A DNA stretch of 64,000 nucleotides, taken from Picochlorum sp. 'celeri'. Its lineage: Eukaryota > Chlorophyta > Trebouxiophyceae. Every line of letters starts with the position of its first letter. Within the stretch, counting starts at the first letter, position 1. The stretch lies in the NCBI GenBank assembly GCA_010909725.1, contig JAACMV010000022.1, forward strand, positions 1,116,001 to 1,180,000, given 5' to 3'. The translations under genes were made by a program, and so were the position numbers. Shown here piece by piece: positions 40,551 through 51,257 of the stretch. The notes under the pieces were generated by a model. It was not told the origin of the DNA. It did not search any database and saw only the letters and a list, made by a program, of their open reading frames with translations.

Positions 40551-42602
40551 ATGGATTTCAGGCATTTGGCTTGGGTGACCTTGCTAACGTTGTTCACAAT
40601 ATCAGTGGCCACACCAGATGGAGGAAGTGCCAGGCGTCGACACTTCAGACATCGACTCAGGAGATTCGCTCTATCACGAATGCCGAAGCAGTATGGAATG
40701 TTTCCGATGTCACCAGAGCTTCAGCCACAAGAAGCGCTGCCATCGCCAAAGCCGTATGGAGTATTTCCAACGCCACCAGGACCAGAGATCCAGCCACAAG
40801 AAGTGCTGCCTCAATGCAAGGATGCTGGTGATGAGTGCACTAGCGATGCAGAGTGCTGCCCTGCTCTAACAGGATTGATGTGCTTGGAGAATACAGTCAT
40901 AGTTGATGGGATCTCGTATCAAGTATATCAATGTCTTCCTCCACCGGAACCGCAGCCAGAGCCAGAGCCTGAGCCTTTGCCACAGCCAGGGATGTCACCA
41001 GAGCCTTTGCCACAGCCAGGGATGTCACCGGAGCCACAGCCTCTTCCATTTCCCCAGCCACAAGAAATTCCTCCTGAATGTAAGGATCGGGGTGACATAT
41101 GCAGTAACGATGAGGAATGCTGCCCTCTACTTTCTGGTTTATTCTGCTTGGAGTCCATTGTCATAGTCGATGGAGTCGCGCAGTCAGTAGTTCAGTGCCA
41201 GCCTCTACCGGAGTCGCAGCCTCTGCCATCACCTCAGCCTTTGCCACAGCCATCACCGCAGCCTCTGCCATCACCTCAGCCTTTGCCACAGCCATCACCG
41301 CAGGCACAGCTATCGCCGCAGCCATTGCCACAGCCATCACCGCAGGCACAGCTATCGCCGCAGCCATTGCCACAGCCACAGCCATCACCTCAGGCGCAGC
41401 TATCGCCGCAGCCATTGCCACAGCCACAGCCATCACCACAGCCATCACCACAGCCATCACCACAGCCACCACCACAACCATCACCACAACCATCACCAGA
41501 GCCATCACCAGAGCCATCACCGCAGCCATCACCAGAGCCACCCCCTCAACCACAAGAGATTCCTCCGCAATGCAAGATTGCTGGCGAACAGTGCATCAAC
41601 GATGAAGAATGCTGCCCTTTAATATCTGGATTGCTGTGCTTGGAAACCACTGTCACCATTGAGGGAGTCCCACGAAGAGTATTCCAATGCCTCCCAGAAA
41701 CACCGTCAGTTGAGCCGTCGCCTGAGCCATCGCCATCTCCTGAGCCGTCACCATCGCCTGAGCCGTCACCATCGCCTGAGCCATCACCATCGCCTGAGCC
41801 ATCACCACCGCCGTTTCCAATTTTCGTTCCCCAGCCACTGTTATCGCCATCTCCTGTTCCATCGCCAGGTCCTGTGCCAGTGCCAGTTCCAGTTCCAGTT
41901 CCAGTCCCATCACCACCGCCTCCAGATGCCAGTCCACCGCCACCTGAGTCGAGTCCTCCTCCGCCCCCAGCATGCCCAGACTCCTGCACTGTGGATGGAA
42001 TCGAAGGAACATGTCGACAGGACTGCCTTCAGGATGAGACGCAGTCAGGAGTGTGTGTATCGGGCCAAGAAGATTGCGGATATTGCTGCATTCAAAATGT
42101 TGAGCCGAGTCCACCACCACCTGAGTCGAGTCCTCCTCCGCCCCCAGCATGCCCAGACTCCTGCACTGTGGATGGAATCGAAGGAACATGTCGACAGGAC
42201 TGCCTTCAGGATGAGACACAGTCAGGAGCGTGTGTATCGGGCCAAGAAGATTGCGGATATTGCTGCATTCAAAATGTTGAGCCGAGTCCACCACCACCTG
42301 AGTTGAGTCCTCCTCCGCCCCCAGCATGCCCAGACTCCTGCACTGTGGATGGAATCGAAGGAACATGTCGACAGGACTGCCTTCAGGATGAGATACAGTC
42401 AGGAGCGTGTGTATCGGGCCAAGAAGATTGCGGATATTGTTGCATTCAGAATGTTGCACCAGGGCTGTGCGATCAGAAGACCTCCTGTTCCGGAACATGC
42501 AAATGTCTTCTGGACGGTTCCATGCCCCCTTCTGCTAATGGTGGCTGCAGCAATAATAAGTGCAACGCAGTGAACAATGCCTACCAGTGCTATTGTGCTT
42601 GA
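40551..42602 (+). CDS. Secreted Pro-rich protein with cysteine modules
   Basis: 683 aa, intronless. A signal peptide (about residues 1-20, [16 protein letters not shown]) precedes three copies of a Cys module, about 40 residues each, of the type [20 protein letters not shown]...C (C-x6-C-x5-CC). They are separated by long Pro/Ser/Gln tracts ([24 protein letters not shown]). Next come three near-identical 59-residue units with [19 protein letters not shown] and GQEDCGYCC, and a final Cys-rich tail ending CYCA. Such Pro-rich, wall-type architecture recalls hydroxyproline-rich glycoproteins of green algae (pherophorin-like linkers), though the Cys modules themselves are knottin-like and unrecognised. 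Confidence 0.8.
   Translation: MDFRHLAWVTLLTLFTISVATPDGGSARRRHFRHRLRRFALSRMPKQYGMFPMSPELQPQEALPSPKPYGVFPTPPGPEIQPQEVLPQCKDAGDECTSDAECCPALTGLMCLENTVIVDGISYQVYQCLPPPEPQPEPEPEPLPQPGMSPEPLPQPGMSPEPQPLPFPQPQEIPPECKDRGDICSNDEECCPLLSGLFCLESIVIVDGVAQSVVQCQPLPESQPLPSPQPLPQPSPQPLPSPQPLPQPSPQAQLSPQPLPQPSPQAQLSPQPLPQPQPSPQAQLSPQPLPQPQPSPQPSPQPSPQPPPQPSPQPSPEPSPEPSPQPSPEPPPQPQEIPPQCKIAGEQCINDEECCPLISGLLCLETTVTIEGVPRRVFQCLPETPSVEPSPEPSPSPEPSPSPEPSPSPEPSPSPEPSPPPFPIFVPQPLLSPSPVPSPGPVPVPVPVPVPVPSPPPPDASPPPPESSPPPPPACPDSCTVDGIEGTCRQDCLQDETQSGVCVSGQEDCGYCCIQNVEPSPPPPESSPPPPPACPDSCTVDGIEGTCRQDCLQDETQSGACVSGQEDCGYCCIQNVEPSPPPPELSPPPPPACPDSCTVDGIEGTCRQDCLQDEIQSGACVSGQEDCGYCCIQNVAPGLCDQKTSCSGTCKCLLDGSMPPSANGGCSNNKCNAVNNAYQCYCA
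41209..41549 (+). repeat. Pro/Gln/Ser codon repeat tract
   Basis: Short imperfect DNA repeats such as CAGCCATCACC and CAGCCTTTGCC encode [13 protein letters not shown] linkers. Antisense and shifted frames appear open here only because of the repeat. Confidence 0.8.
41932..42456 (+). repeat. Three tandem 177-bp coding repeats
   Basis: The segment beginning GCATGCCCAGACTCC recurs at spacing 177 and 177 (from about 41971, 42148 and 42325), with only a few substitutions; the third copy is cut short by the C-terminal module. 177 nt is exactly 59 codons, so copy number can change without breaking the frame. This is recent duplication. Confidence 0.85.
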
Positions 42603-42882
42603 TCCGTGTCTCTAGATATGACAGTGGTCGGGGCATGACTGTATAATACACAGATTTTTGCTCCAATACCTCGCGAGACAACCATGGGCTGGATGCCTAA
42701 TCGACCATACGAGAGCCCGGTCAACCAAGCCCTATGATGGTCACCAAACATCGACCTGGATGAGGCCCACCACACAAGCACCGATACAATGCATGCATAG
42801 AGTTCTCGTGTACAATACTTTTTTTTGCATGTAAAGTTTCAAACTTTTTTTTACATATTTATGTCTTATAACATATTTGTTC

Positions 42883-44886
42883 ATGGACGGCAACAAGATG
42901 AAAAGGCGGGTGACGAATATTTTCACTCTCGTCTGTGTGACCCTCACCCTTGTGGTGACAGGCGTGGGGGGGCAGGAGGGAACCGACTGGTCTTGTGGCA
43001 CAGAATCTACCAATGAAGCGGTAGAATCAATTTTGTCTGCACAGCGACAAGTATATGGCAGGGCTATGTATGAAATCAGCAATTCCACGGAAAGAACATT
43101 GGTGACAAGCAGAGCAAGCTTTCCTCGGGATGTAAAGATCAAAGTGCGAGTCGTGAATTGTGCTGGGAATACATTCAAGGGATTTACAAGATCTTTAAGA
43201 AAGATGAACGACGGCTTTGACGCGGCAAAAATTGGTTTTCGCCTCGATAAGGTCGTTGAATGCCCAGGTAATGAAGCAAGACAGCTGGATAAACACTGCA
43301 CCGATGCTTTCTCTAAAAACAACAAATGCCCTGATGTGCTCAGGTCTATATCACGACGAGTGGGATACGACCGAGGAATTTTGATCATTGTCATTGATAT
43401 ACCAGCTTATCGGGTGCTTGGTCTGGCAGACCTTGGGTTCATGCCAAAGGACCCATGGGTCATGGTTCAAGCAACAACCCTCCCTGATGTTTCAAGGACA
43501 GTATCAAAATCTGTACAGATTGAGAACAACGGATATACGTTGATACATGAGGTGGGGCATGCATTTGGATTGCTTCATACTTTTGAGAACGGCTGCAAAT
43601 CTCCAGGTGACTATATTCCAGACACACCATATCAGTCGACTGCATTGTCCAGAACACCAGAGTTCCTGCGAACGCTGCAGTGTTGTGTTTTGCACCCTAC
43701 AAGCCAATGTGCTCCTCCACCTACATGTGACAATGAGTCGGGAAATAATTTTGATAATTTCATGGACTATAGTCCGGATTCGTGCAAGAAGAGGTTCACA
43801 CCAGATCAAATTGCAGTCATGCATGCCACATTGCTTGCTCGAAGACCAGAATGGCTTAAAAAATCAAAGAAGAAGAAATCACTTCGGGATATTGCCGTTT
43901 CAGAGGAGATTGGAGAGACGTCAACGACCATTCAAGGAGCATTCATAAAGAGTGAGGATAATAATGTTGACTTGGAACACGTTCAGGGTTGCCCTGCTGA
44001 CAGCCTCTGGAAAAACGGTTACAAGAGGGGTGGCCCTGGCGTCTTAGGGCAACCCAAACATGCTGTGTACCACCTCGATATTCCAAGCTCTTCCTCTACA
44101 TTACAAATAAGCCAATGCCAGTCTTCAGGCCAGGAAGCAACGGTTTCGTTGACATATCTTGAGTGTGAAGAGGATTCCGTGTGCACCTGTCAAATGCTCC
44201 AATGTGGTCCAGAGACGGAATCCAAGCTGAACATGGAAACTTTTCGTGTTCTTGGAGAGGGTCAAGGGAAAGACAGATACCTCATTGTGTCGAACACTGC
44301 ACGGTTGGGGGACAATGTCACCTTCAGCCTGGATGCTCGTGTTGACTTGGACCAAACTCAATCTCCACAACATGTTTCCACTCCTTCTCCTTTCAAGAAA
44401 ACAAAGCAGTGCTTGTATAGTGGTGCATATAAAATTTATGTGCCACGTCGTGCATGCAAGTATAAATATCTGTCAACGCCTGCAGATTGTGGAGCAACAA
44501 CAGTGAGACTCAGGTCAAGAAAGCAATTGAAGAATGCTATGTCAGCAGCTTACTGGGATGTACAAACAAACTCCTCGATGGACAAACAAATGAGTAATTC
44601 ATCTACCTTACGAAATCATGGGCGAACGAATTGCCCTTCAAAATATTTGGCTGCGCCAAAGTCCTCTCCTTCTATTGGTGGCAAGACATGGACATGGCGC
44701 ATTATTCCTGTCAGCAACAAATCCTGCAAAAAAGTCAGATTGGTTGTAGATATCGGACTTCAAAAGAATCAATATGTGAGCGTAAGCCAAACCTGTGGCT
44801 TGGTATTCTCAAAGAGCAAGGCATCAAGTCAGATCTTTGGAGTGAAAGACAGAGATGGCAAGGCACCCAAGCCAGTCCTCATGTGA
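42883..44886 (+). CDS. Secreted M43-type metalloprotease
   Basis: 667 aa from ATG 42883. A signal peptide or signal anchor (about 10-30, IFTLVCVTLTLVVTGVGG) is followed by a catalytic domain with HEVGHAFGLLH (about 222-232, extended HExxHxxGxxH zinc motif) and FENGCKSPGDYIPDTP. The methionine turn is NFMDYSPDSCKKRFTPDQ. These are pappalysin/cytophagalysin (M43) hallmarks. The C-terminal 330 residues hold several Cys pairs in two likely beta domains that I do not recognise. It follows the Pro-rich secreted gene by 280 nt in the same direction. A role in wall or matrix processing is inference. Confidence 0.85.
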   Translation: MDGNKMKRRVTNIFTLVCVTLTLVVTGVGGQEGTDWSCGTESTNEAVESILSAQRQVYGRAMYEISNSTERTLVTSRASFPRDVKIKVRVVNCAGNTFKGFTRSLRKMNDGFDAAKIGFRLDKVVECPGNEARQLDKHCTDAFSKNNKCPDVLRSISRRVGYDRGILIIVIDIPAYRVLGLADLGFMPKDPWVMVQATTLPDVSRTVSKSVQIENNGYTLIHEVGHAFGLLHTFENGCKSPGDYIPDTPYQSTALSRTPEFLRTLQCCVLHPTSQCAPPPTCDNESGNNFDNFMDYSPDSCKKRFTPDQIAVMHATLLARRPEWLKKSKKKKSLRDIAVSEEIGETSTTIQGAFIKSEDNNVDLEHVQGCPADSLWKNGYKRGGPGVLGQPKHAVYHLDIPSSSSTLQISQCQSSGQEATVSLTYLECEEDSVCTCQMLQCGPETESKLNMETFRVLGEGQGKDRYLIVSNTARLGDNVTFSLDARVDLDQTQSPQHVSTPSPFKKTKQCLYSGAYKIYVPRRACKYKYLSTPADCGATTVRLRSRKQLKNAMSAAYWDVQTNSSMDKQMSNSSTLRNHGRTNCPSKYLAAPKSSPSIGGKTWTWRIIPVSNKSCKKVRLVVDIGLQKNQYVSVSQTCGLVFSKSKASSQIFGVKDRDGKAPKPVLM

Positions 44887-45206
44887 TTGTGTCCAGATGG
44901 ATATAATGCAATCATTCTACCAGTATACTATCCATGGGCATTCTCTTTTCAGGGTCCCGCTCATCGTTTTTACTCCAAGATTGCAGTCATCTCCGGAAGA
45001 AAAGGTGTCTTGCAAATTTGATGCAAATTTCTGTGGAGCCAAAATCTCCTCAGTACGAATACATGATGTTCTGTTTTTTCCATTTCGAAAGTATACTCGG
45101 AATCAATCAAGAAAACTTCCTCAAATCTTTTCTGTTTCTCTGTTTCAAATTATTGTTCAGGATAATTTCAGTCTCAGACTGACAAGTTTGTTTACTAATT
45201 TACTTG

Positions 45207-45230
45207 TTTATTTATTTATTTATTTATTTA
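45207..45230. repeat. (TTTA)6 microsatellite
   Basis: Six uninterrupted TTTA units in the spacer after the metalloprotease gene. Confidence 0.85.
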
Positions 45231-45618
45231 TGACTATTTTAATATCAAGCTTTATTATTATACAGCAGTTTCCTAGAAACTGATATAGAAAACTGACCAA
45301 GGATTCAGATGAATGAATGACCATAAAGTGATGTCAGCAAGACTCTGCATGCCGACAAGATGGCAAGCCTTCTTTAACAGCATCTCTGCCTCGTAACCTG
45401 CATGGAGATCGGGTCAAAAAATACCGATCAAAAACACTTTCAAATTCCATCCGTACACTGACGACCTTGTATATACAAAATTATTCCTGGAAAGTACCAG
45501 ATCAATGGCAGCAAGTCAGGGCTTCCTTCCCTGCAGCTGCAGAATAGTCTACTATCTGGTTGATTGATTGCATCAAATGCCTGCTACTATCAGTGATCAG
45601 GTGTTTTCAAGAGGTACA

Positions 45619-45705
45619 CGTGCCTCCGCATGAGGAGGCACGCCTATCTATAGGCGTAGCTACTCGTATATACGAGCATATATGCCGCATCATGGCATGC
45701 ATGCC
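45619..45705. repeat. Cluster of four consecutive hairpins
   Basis: In order: CGTGCCTCC/GGAGGCACG with 6-nt loop (45619-45642); CGCCTAT/ATAGGCG with 2-nt loop (45641-45656); the perfect palindrome CTCGTATATACGAG (45663-45676); ATGCC/GGCAT with 7-nt loop (45682-45698), which overlaps the palindrome GGCATGCATGCC (45694-45705). Such density of perfect dyads is unlikely by chance. Confidence 0.75.
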
Positions 45706-45817
45706 GCAGAGTGTATCCAGGTAAATCCTCTACAATGAGACGATGAGAGAAAAAAACCAGTGGCAGAATTGATCGATCGATCCCCATTATTATAATTTTT
45801 AATAATTTTTTGTAGCC

Positions 45818-46516
45818 ATGATTACTATACGAACGCATCAGGTGAAGAGGATTGCCCACAAGGAGTCTCCACTCGCTCCACATGGACATGTGAGTCAAAG
45901 GAGAGCTATTCGGATATTCTCATCGGTTAAGAAGGGGAATGGATCAATGAATACTACATCAGATATGAATTTGAGGAGAAAAGAGGTGCTCCAGGCTGGG
46001 ATGGCGTTGTTGATGTGGCAAACAGTTGGATGGGATGCTGAGGCAGCAATGCCTCCAGGATTCAAAAAGGATTTGACCAACAAGCGTCGCACTCGAGAGA
46101 CAGTAGACCCATCTCTTTTCAAGGATGGCCTAAATGGATTGAAGTATTATGATGTAATTGTTGGAGATGGTGAAGAAGCACGGGATGGGTCGAGGGTGGT
46201 GGTGCACTTTGATGCCAAGTATAGGGGAATCACGTTTGTCACTTCCAGGGTTGGTCAAGGTGTTGCAGGAGGTCAGCCTTTCGGCTTTGATGTAGGATCC
46301 AAGCCTGGACAGGGAGGTACATTGCGAGGTTTAGATCTGGGTGTTCGAGGGATGAGGGTCGGGGGACAAAGGAAGCTGATTGTTCCTCCTGAACTTGCGT
46401 ATGGATCCAAGGGATTCGGAGAGATTCCGCCGAATGCAGAGCTCATCATTGATGTACAATTGCTCAGCATCAAGACAAGTGCAATCGGTACTCAAGTGAA
46501 GCTAGTTGAGGGGTGA
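45818..46516 (+). CDS. FKBP-type prolyl isomerase, thylakoid-lumen type
   Basis: 232 aa, intronless. A basic N-terminus acts as transit peptide, followed by a twin-Arg segment and hydrophobic stretch (LRRKEVLQAGMALLMWQTVG then AEAAM), resembling a Tat-dependent lumenal signal. The FKBP domain (about 105-220) shows GSRVVVHFDAKY, FGFDVGSKPGQGGTLRGLD, MRVGGQRKLIVPPELAYG and IPPNAELIIDVQLL. Some aromatic residues lining the active site of FKBP12 are replaced, common in lumenal plant FKBPs. Probable role: folding of photosynthetic proteins in the lumen. Confidence 0.88.
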   Translation: MITIRTHQVKRIAHKESPLAPHGHVSQRRAIRIFSSVKKGNGSMNTTSDMNLRRKEVLQAGMALLMWQTVGWDAEAAMPPGFKKDLTNKRRTRETVDPSLFKDGLNGLKYYDVIVGDGEEARDGSRVVVHFDAKYRGITFVTSRVGQGVAGGQPFGFDVGSKPGQGGTLRGLDLGVRGMRVGGQRKLIVPPELAYGSKGFGEIPPNAELIIDVQLLSIKTSAIGTQVKLVEG

Positions 46517-46573
46517 TAATTGAGACACGTCGTGTTGAACAGGGCCTGTCGTTGTATGTATTGTGTGTAATGG

Positions 46574-49102
46574 TTACAAGAAGACATCTCTGTTCTGCTG
46601 GCGAATTTTCAAATCTTCCTCGTTCGCATATTGTTCAACTATTTCCCGGACACGGTGCCCTGTGATGGTATCATTCTGCATAAGCTCTTCTATGAGGGCA
46701 TCCAGAGCTTGCCTGTTTCGTGACAACATTGCCTTGGCCTGCGAGTACGAGTTCTCAAGCATGCTCTTCATCCTCTTGTTTGCTTCATCCTGAAGTTCAG
46801 GAGACACAAATTTGGGGACAATTTGGACCAGGGAACGGGTACCTTGCCTGCATCAATCACATGTACGATATTAGAATACACGCCAAAACTCAAACGAATA
46901 ATATAAATCCATCACAACGTACGTTTTGGGAATAGAAAGGGTTCTTGGGCCAATTGTATCACCTGGACTCATCGCAGTTGACACGACTAATTTTGTGACT
47001 ATTCTTCGGGCCATGACCAATCTTCGCTGCTGCATTGTGGACATTTCATCCTCCCCATAGTATATTTCTTCTGCTGCTCGTCCAGCAAGGACTGTGAGTA
47101 ATTGCTCTTCTAGATACCGTTTCGTAAAAGCTTGGGTAAGTTCTCTCCCTTCGTTCGCCTTGACGACTGTCTGTCCGAATGGGAACTTCTCACGGGGTAC
47201 AATAGTCACCAAAACAATTGGTTCAATTGCGGGAAGCAAGGTACACAGCAAGGCAGTAGATGCTTCCATGACTGCCAAGCGTCTCCTGGCTGTATCACTG
47301 TACCTACCTCTTTCTGGACCCAAGCGTTCTATCTCTAGGGCTTTCATTACATCTTCCGTTTTTATTTCCTCTCTCTCTCTTTGTGTCGCTACTGTGGCTG
47401 CCATGTTCACCAAATTCGCAAGTTGAGCTCCACTGTACTGCCGTGTCTCAAATGCAATTTCGTGTAGATCAATTTCAGGATCGTGTGGACGACCAGAGAG
47501 ATGGACATTTAAGATATCAATCCTACCCTGATAATCTGGGAGCGGTACCATGACACTCCTATCAAATCTACCTGGCCTGATCAATGCAGGGTCCAACACA
47601 TCCTTCCTGTTGGTGGCTGCCATCACGACAACCTGGGATTCTGAATCGAAACCATCCATTTCAGACAACATTTGATTCAGTGTCTGATCTCTCTCGTCAT
47701 TACCCTGTGCTCCGCCCCGAATCCTTCCAACAGAATCAATTTCATCGATAAAGATGATGGCAGGGGCCATCGATCTAGCAGTTGCAAACAAATCTCTCAC
47801 TCGCGCTGCACCAACTCCTACAAACATTTCCACAAACTCGGACGCATTCAGGGATAAGAAAGCTACTCCCGCCTCGCCAGCCACAGCCCTGGCTAGCAAC
47901 GTTTTCCCTGTACCAGGTGGTCCACACAAGAGCACACCCCGTGGTATCCTTGATCCACTGGCTTTGAATCGCTCCGGCTTTCTAAAGAAATCAACAATCT
48001 CCTCTAGTTCTATTTTGGCATCTCCTATTCCTGCAATATCATCGAAGAAAACGACATCCTTTGCATCTGTATATTGCAATTTCACCCCCTTGAGATCCTT
48101 CTGTGCTTTTTTCAGTTTCCTCAGCCTTTCCGGATCCTGTGCTTTTTGAACCTTGACAGTCTTCATTTTCCTAAACTCTTCTGCCTGAGCATTTGGATCG
48201 TTCTCAGCCTGAGCCTCTTTCATCTTTCGTCGAAACTCCTCCTCATCCGCCAACTGAGACTCGGCATCTGTATTGTAGACTCCCTTGCTCGAGTCGTCTT
48301 CGCTCATCACCTTTGCAACAACCGCATCAATCTGATCTCTATCCACTTGAATCCCCGCCTTGGACGCCTTGTCATACATTTCTTCAGCAGACCATCCCTG
48401 TGCCACCAACACCTCTGCATCCACCAGGAACTGGTCAGCACGCTCCTCAGCCTCCTTCCTCTTCCTCTCGGCTGCCTCCACCTCTTTAATTTTTAATCTA
48501 TCTTCTGCATCCCCTTTCTTCCATTTCATGTACGTCGTAGCCAAGTATACTGCCCCAACAGCCACATATGGCATCACATTCACCAGAAATGATGACACAC
48601 CTGCCGTCAACCCCTTTGAGGGATTCAGCTGAGCCATCGTCGGTGGAGCCGGTAATCGAGACCCCTTCACAGCATGCGTTTCCATGGCATAGGATAAGCG
48701 AGCATCATCCGGAGGAAACACAGCCTGAGCAACCTTGCCACCATCCTTGAAACGAACCAAACAAGGCCCCTCCAAAAACTCATGCCCTCTCTGGGTAAAA
48801 AACGCCACCTCCTCCACCTTTTCCTCTCGAATAGCTTGTAATAGTTCAGAATATCCTAGTTTCTTATGTACAACCGGCAATCCATACGTGCCTTCGTATA
48901 AATACTGCTTCGCCGTAGCCATGACCCGAATGTTCCCAATTGGCCTTCCGATTCGACGACAGGAAGCGATTCGCATGCTTTTATGCATCATAGTCCCATT
49001 CAAAATGCGTGTCTGCACTCGATGGCTCTGCTGACTGACAACAGTAGCCATTCGTGGTCTACCCATGAAGGAGTACCGCTGATACTGGCAGAGATTCCCC
49101 AT
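46574..49102 (-). CDS. FTSHi: FtsH-like AAA protein lacking the protease site (FtsHi)
   Basis: Exons 46923-49102 and 46574-46847 (75-nt intron, GTACGT...TGCAG) give 817 aa. An N-terminal basic region acts as transit peptide, with a membrane helix near residue 180. The AAA module is intact: [17 protein letters not shown] (about 390), [16 protein letters not shown] and [20 protein letters not shown]. The zinc-protease motif HEAGH is replaced by MEAST in [13 protein letters not shown] (about 610), so both zinc His are lost. This is the plant FtsHi type. FtsHi proteins sit in the plastid inner envelope and, in plants, take part in the Ycf2-FtsHi import motor. The C-terminal helices ([16 protein letters not shown]) are retained. 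Confidence 0.9.
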
Positions 49103-49367
49103 CGATGATATCTAGACTACCAAACACATACAAATGTGGTTATACTATAGCGACAGTGACGACTGTATGGCATGCATAAGGATGAAACATGTTCTGTTTT
49201 AAAGACTTTAATAAGGAGTGTTTTGTTTGCCGCTTGTTCTGGCATCTATTTCTTATTCAACAAAAAGTAAATTATGATAATTTCTTCCACAAATAAATGC
49301 ATGTAACTCTGTATTGGAGAGGTGATGGTCGGTAAGGGGCGACGATATTTTTAAAATTCCCTCATCC

Positions 49368-50981
49368 ATGAATTCTGCTGTTCGCCGAGGGAGTTTACAT
49401 GGAACATCATCTTTTAACACTGAAAGATTGAGGAGACGATCCATGTATCATGCTGTGTGTGGAACAGAGGCTGTTGGACTGAGGAGACTCGTGTTGCTGA
49501 GGCCTGCTGTGTTTCTCTTGGGGCCAGTGGGACGTGAGCATAGTATTCGTGCATCTGGAACGAGGACAGGTTATACATCATTACATGGCGAAGAGAGTAG
49601 TGATGACCATCAGAGAAAAAGGAATGCAGCATTTGTGTCGAAGCAGTGGACAGTCCCACGGACAAGCTTGGCACACTACCCAGAAGAGACGAGGCAAGTG
49701 ATCCAGAATCAACAGCGGGAGCGGCAGCAGAACGAGCCATCAATTGAGTTAGATACGGTATTGGCTGCTTTAGAATATGAACGAAATAGAGGGTATGTGG
49801 ACTTTGTGGGTCGAAGTGGAGATCATTTCTCTCAATGGATGTGTCGCCAGTTGCAACATGTGTTGGAGGATGTGAGAGATGTGGCAGATGTAGCAGATGT
49901 CGGTGCTATTGAGGGGGTGATCGCTATGCTGGGGAATCAGTATGGTAGATCGGTTGATCGAAGAGAGCACATTGTAGACCGATGTGCTTGGGCTGTTGGG
50001 AAACTGAAAAAGTACAGGGAGCAGCAGGCAGAGGAAGAGGAGAGAAGCAGGAGGAATATAGTCACTGCGGAAGTGTCTGTTGACCATGGAATGTCAACAG
50101 CTCCTGAGGAGGAATCTGGAGTGAAAAAGAAGAAGATTAAGCAATCGACGATTGATTTTCGGAATGAGTTTATGCAAAAGGCCATGTCCTCGACTCATGA
50201 GCCAGATAGTGTGAACAGTTTGGAGGGGGAGCAAAGGACAGAATTGTGGAGGAGCTTGAGGGACAGGAGACTGACAGCATCTGCATTCTCCAAAGCTTTA
50301 GGGTTTTTTCCTGGAGATCGAATATCTTTATGGGAGGAGAAAATTGGCATTCGGGAGCCTTTTAAAGGGAATGATGCTACTAGGTGGGGAACAAAGAATG
50401 AGGCACGAGCCTTGCTGACGTACGAGAAGCTGACTGGGCAGCACGTCGAATCATGTATGTTCAAAGTAAAAAAGGATGATGTGGTACATGATTGGCTCGG
50501 AGCATCGCCGGATGGACTTGTGGCTGGATTGGGTCTGTCAATGCAGGACCAAGACCCATCGGGACCTGGCATTCTAGAAATCAAATGCCCATATAATAAA
50601 GGTCATCCAGAGCTTGCAACTCCACCAAACAGGGCAATATGGTATTACATGCCTCAAATACAGGGTTTAATGGATGTGTTCGACCGGGAATGGTGCTCTC
50701 TTTATATTTGGACTCCAAATCATGGGAGTTCATCGTTTGTCATTGATAGGGACAGAGAATACTGGGGAGCATGCTTTGATGTCCTCGCTGAATTTTGGTG
50801 GGCCCACACCGTGCCTGCGAGACAAGCACGTGATGCACGACATCAAGATGTGACAGATAATGAATGGATACAGTACAAGCCCACGGAGATCCATCCAACA
50901 TCAGAGATGCTGAGGGATTGGAGTAAGAAGATGGCTTGGAGTGCACCAGGAAGGATATTCCAGCATGTTGACATATCATGA
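49368..50981 (+). CDS. YqaJ-type (phage-like) nuclease, organelle-targeted?
   Basis: 537 aa, intronless. A basic, Arg/Ser/Leu-rich N-terminus suggests organelle targeting. The nuclease domain covers about 285-500: WRSLRDRRLTASAFSKALGF, WGTKNEARALLTYEKLTG, WLGASPDGLVAG, and the core ILEIKCPYNKG. This D...ExK arrangement is the PD-(D/E)xK active site of the YqaJ/lambda exonuclease family. Plants and algae have nuclear YqaJ-like genes of unclear function, often organelle-predicted. A role in organelle DNA recombination is possible. The middle (about 95-280) is unrecognised. Confidence 0.8.
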   Translation: MNSAVRRGSLHGTSSFNTERLRRRSMYHAVCGTEAVGLRRLVLLRPAVFLLGPVGREHSIRASGTRTGYTSLHGEESSDDHQRKRNAAFVSKQWTVPRTSLAHYPEETRQVIQNQQRERQQNEPSIELDTVLAALEYERNRGYVDFVGRSGDHFSQWMCRQLQHVLEDVRDVADVADVGAIEGVIAMLGNQYGRSVDRREHIVDRCAWAVGKLKKYREQQAEEEERSRRNIVTAEVSVDHGMSTAPEEESGVKKKKIKQSTIDFRNEFMQKAMSSTHEPDSVNSLEGEQRTELWRSLRDRRLTASAFSKALGFFPGDRISLWEEKIGIREPFKGNDATRWGTKNEARALLTYEKLTGQHVESCMFKVKKDDVVHDWLGASPDGLVAGLGLSMQDQDPSGPGILEIKCPYNKGHPELATPPNRAIWYYMPQIQGLMDVFDREWCSLYIWTPNHGSSSFVIDRDREYWGACFDVLAEFWWAHTVPARQARDARHQDVTDNEWIQYKPTEIHPTSEMLRDWSKKMAWSAPGRIFQHVDIS

Positions 50982-51257
50982 CTCGATCTAGTAGGATTGT
51001 TGATCTTTTTATCACAGTGGATTTCTCAAGATATACTGTTTGCAAAGCCAGGTGTGCATGCAGATGGGTGCATCATCCGTTTGTACAAACATCAATGGGG
51101 CATGCAGAAATTTTCTAGGAATGTGTGAAATCCGAGTCAGCGTCTGGTCAGAATCTCAAACATTCTGGTCTTCATCCTAAATGAGTAGAGTTTATTTGGA
51201 GAGAACACATTAAGATAATCGTCATCACAATCGCAGCTGAGTTTACTCAGATTGACA

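Larger units (their letters stand above)
44887..45817. other. Spacer with hairpin cluster, 931 nt
   Basis: No supported gene. It holds the (TTTA)6 run at 45207-45230 and the hairpin cluster at 45619-45705, and ends in a promoter-like AT-rich run before the FKBP gene. Confidence 0.5.

Noticed and set aside
41161..42498. Long open frames of Ala/Val/Met-rich or Gly/Asp-rich type on both strands
   Set aside because: They arise from the Pro-rich repeat DNA being free of stops in all frames; only the Pro/Cys frame has a signal peptide and Cys modules.
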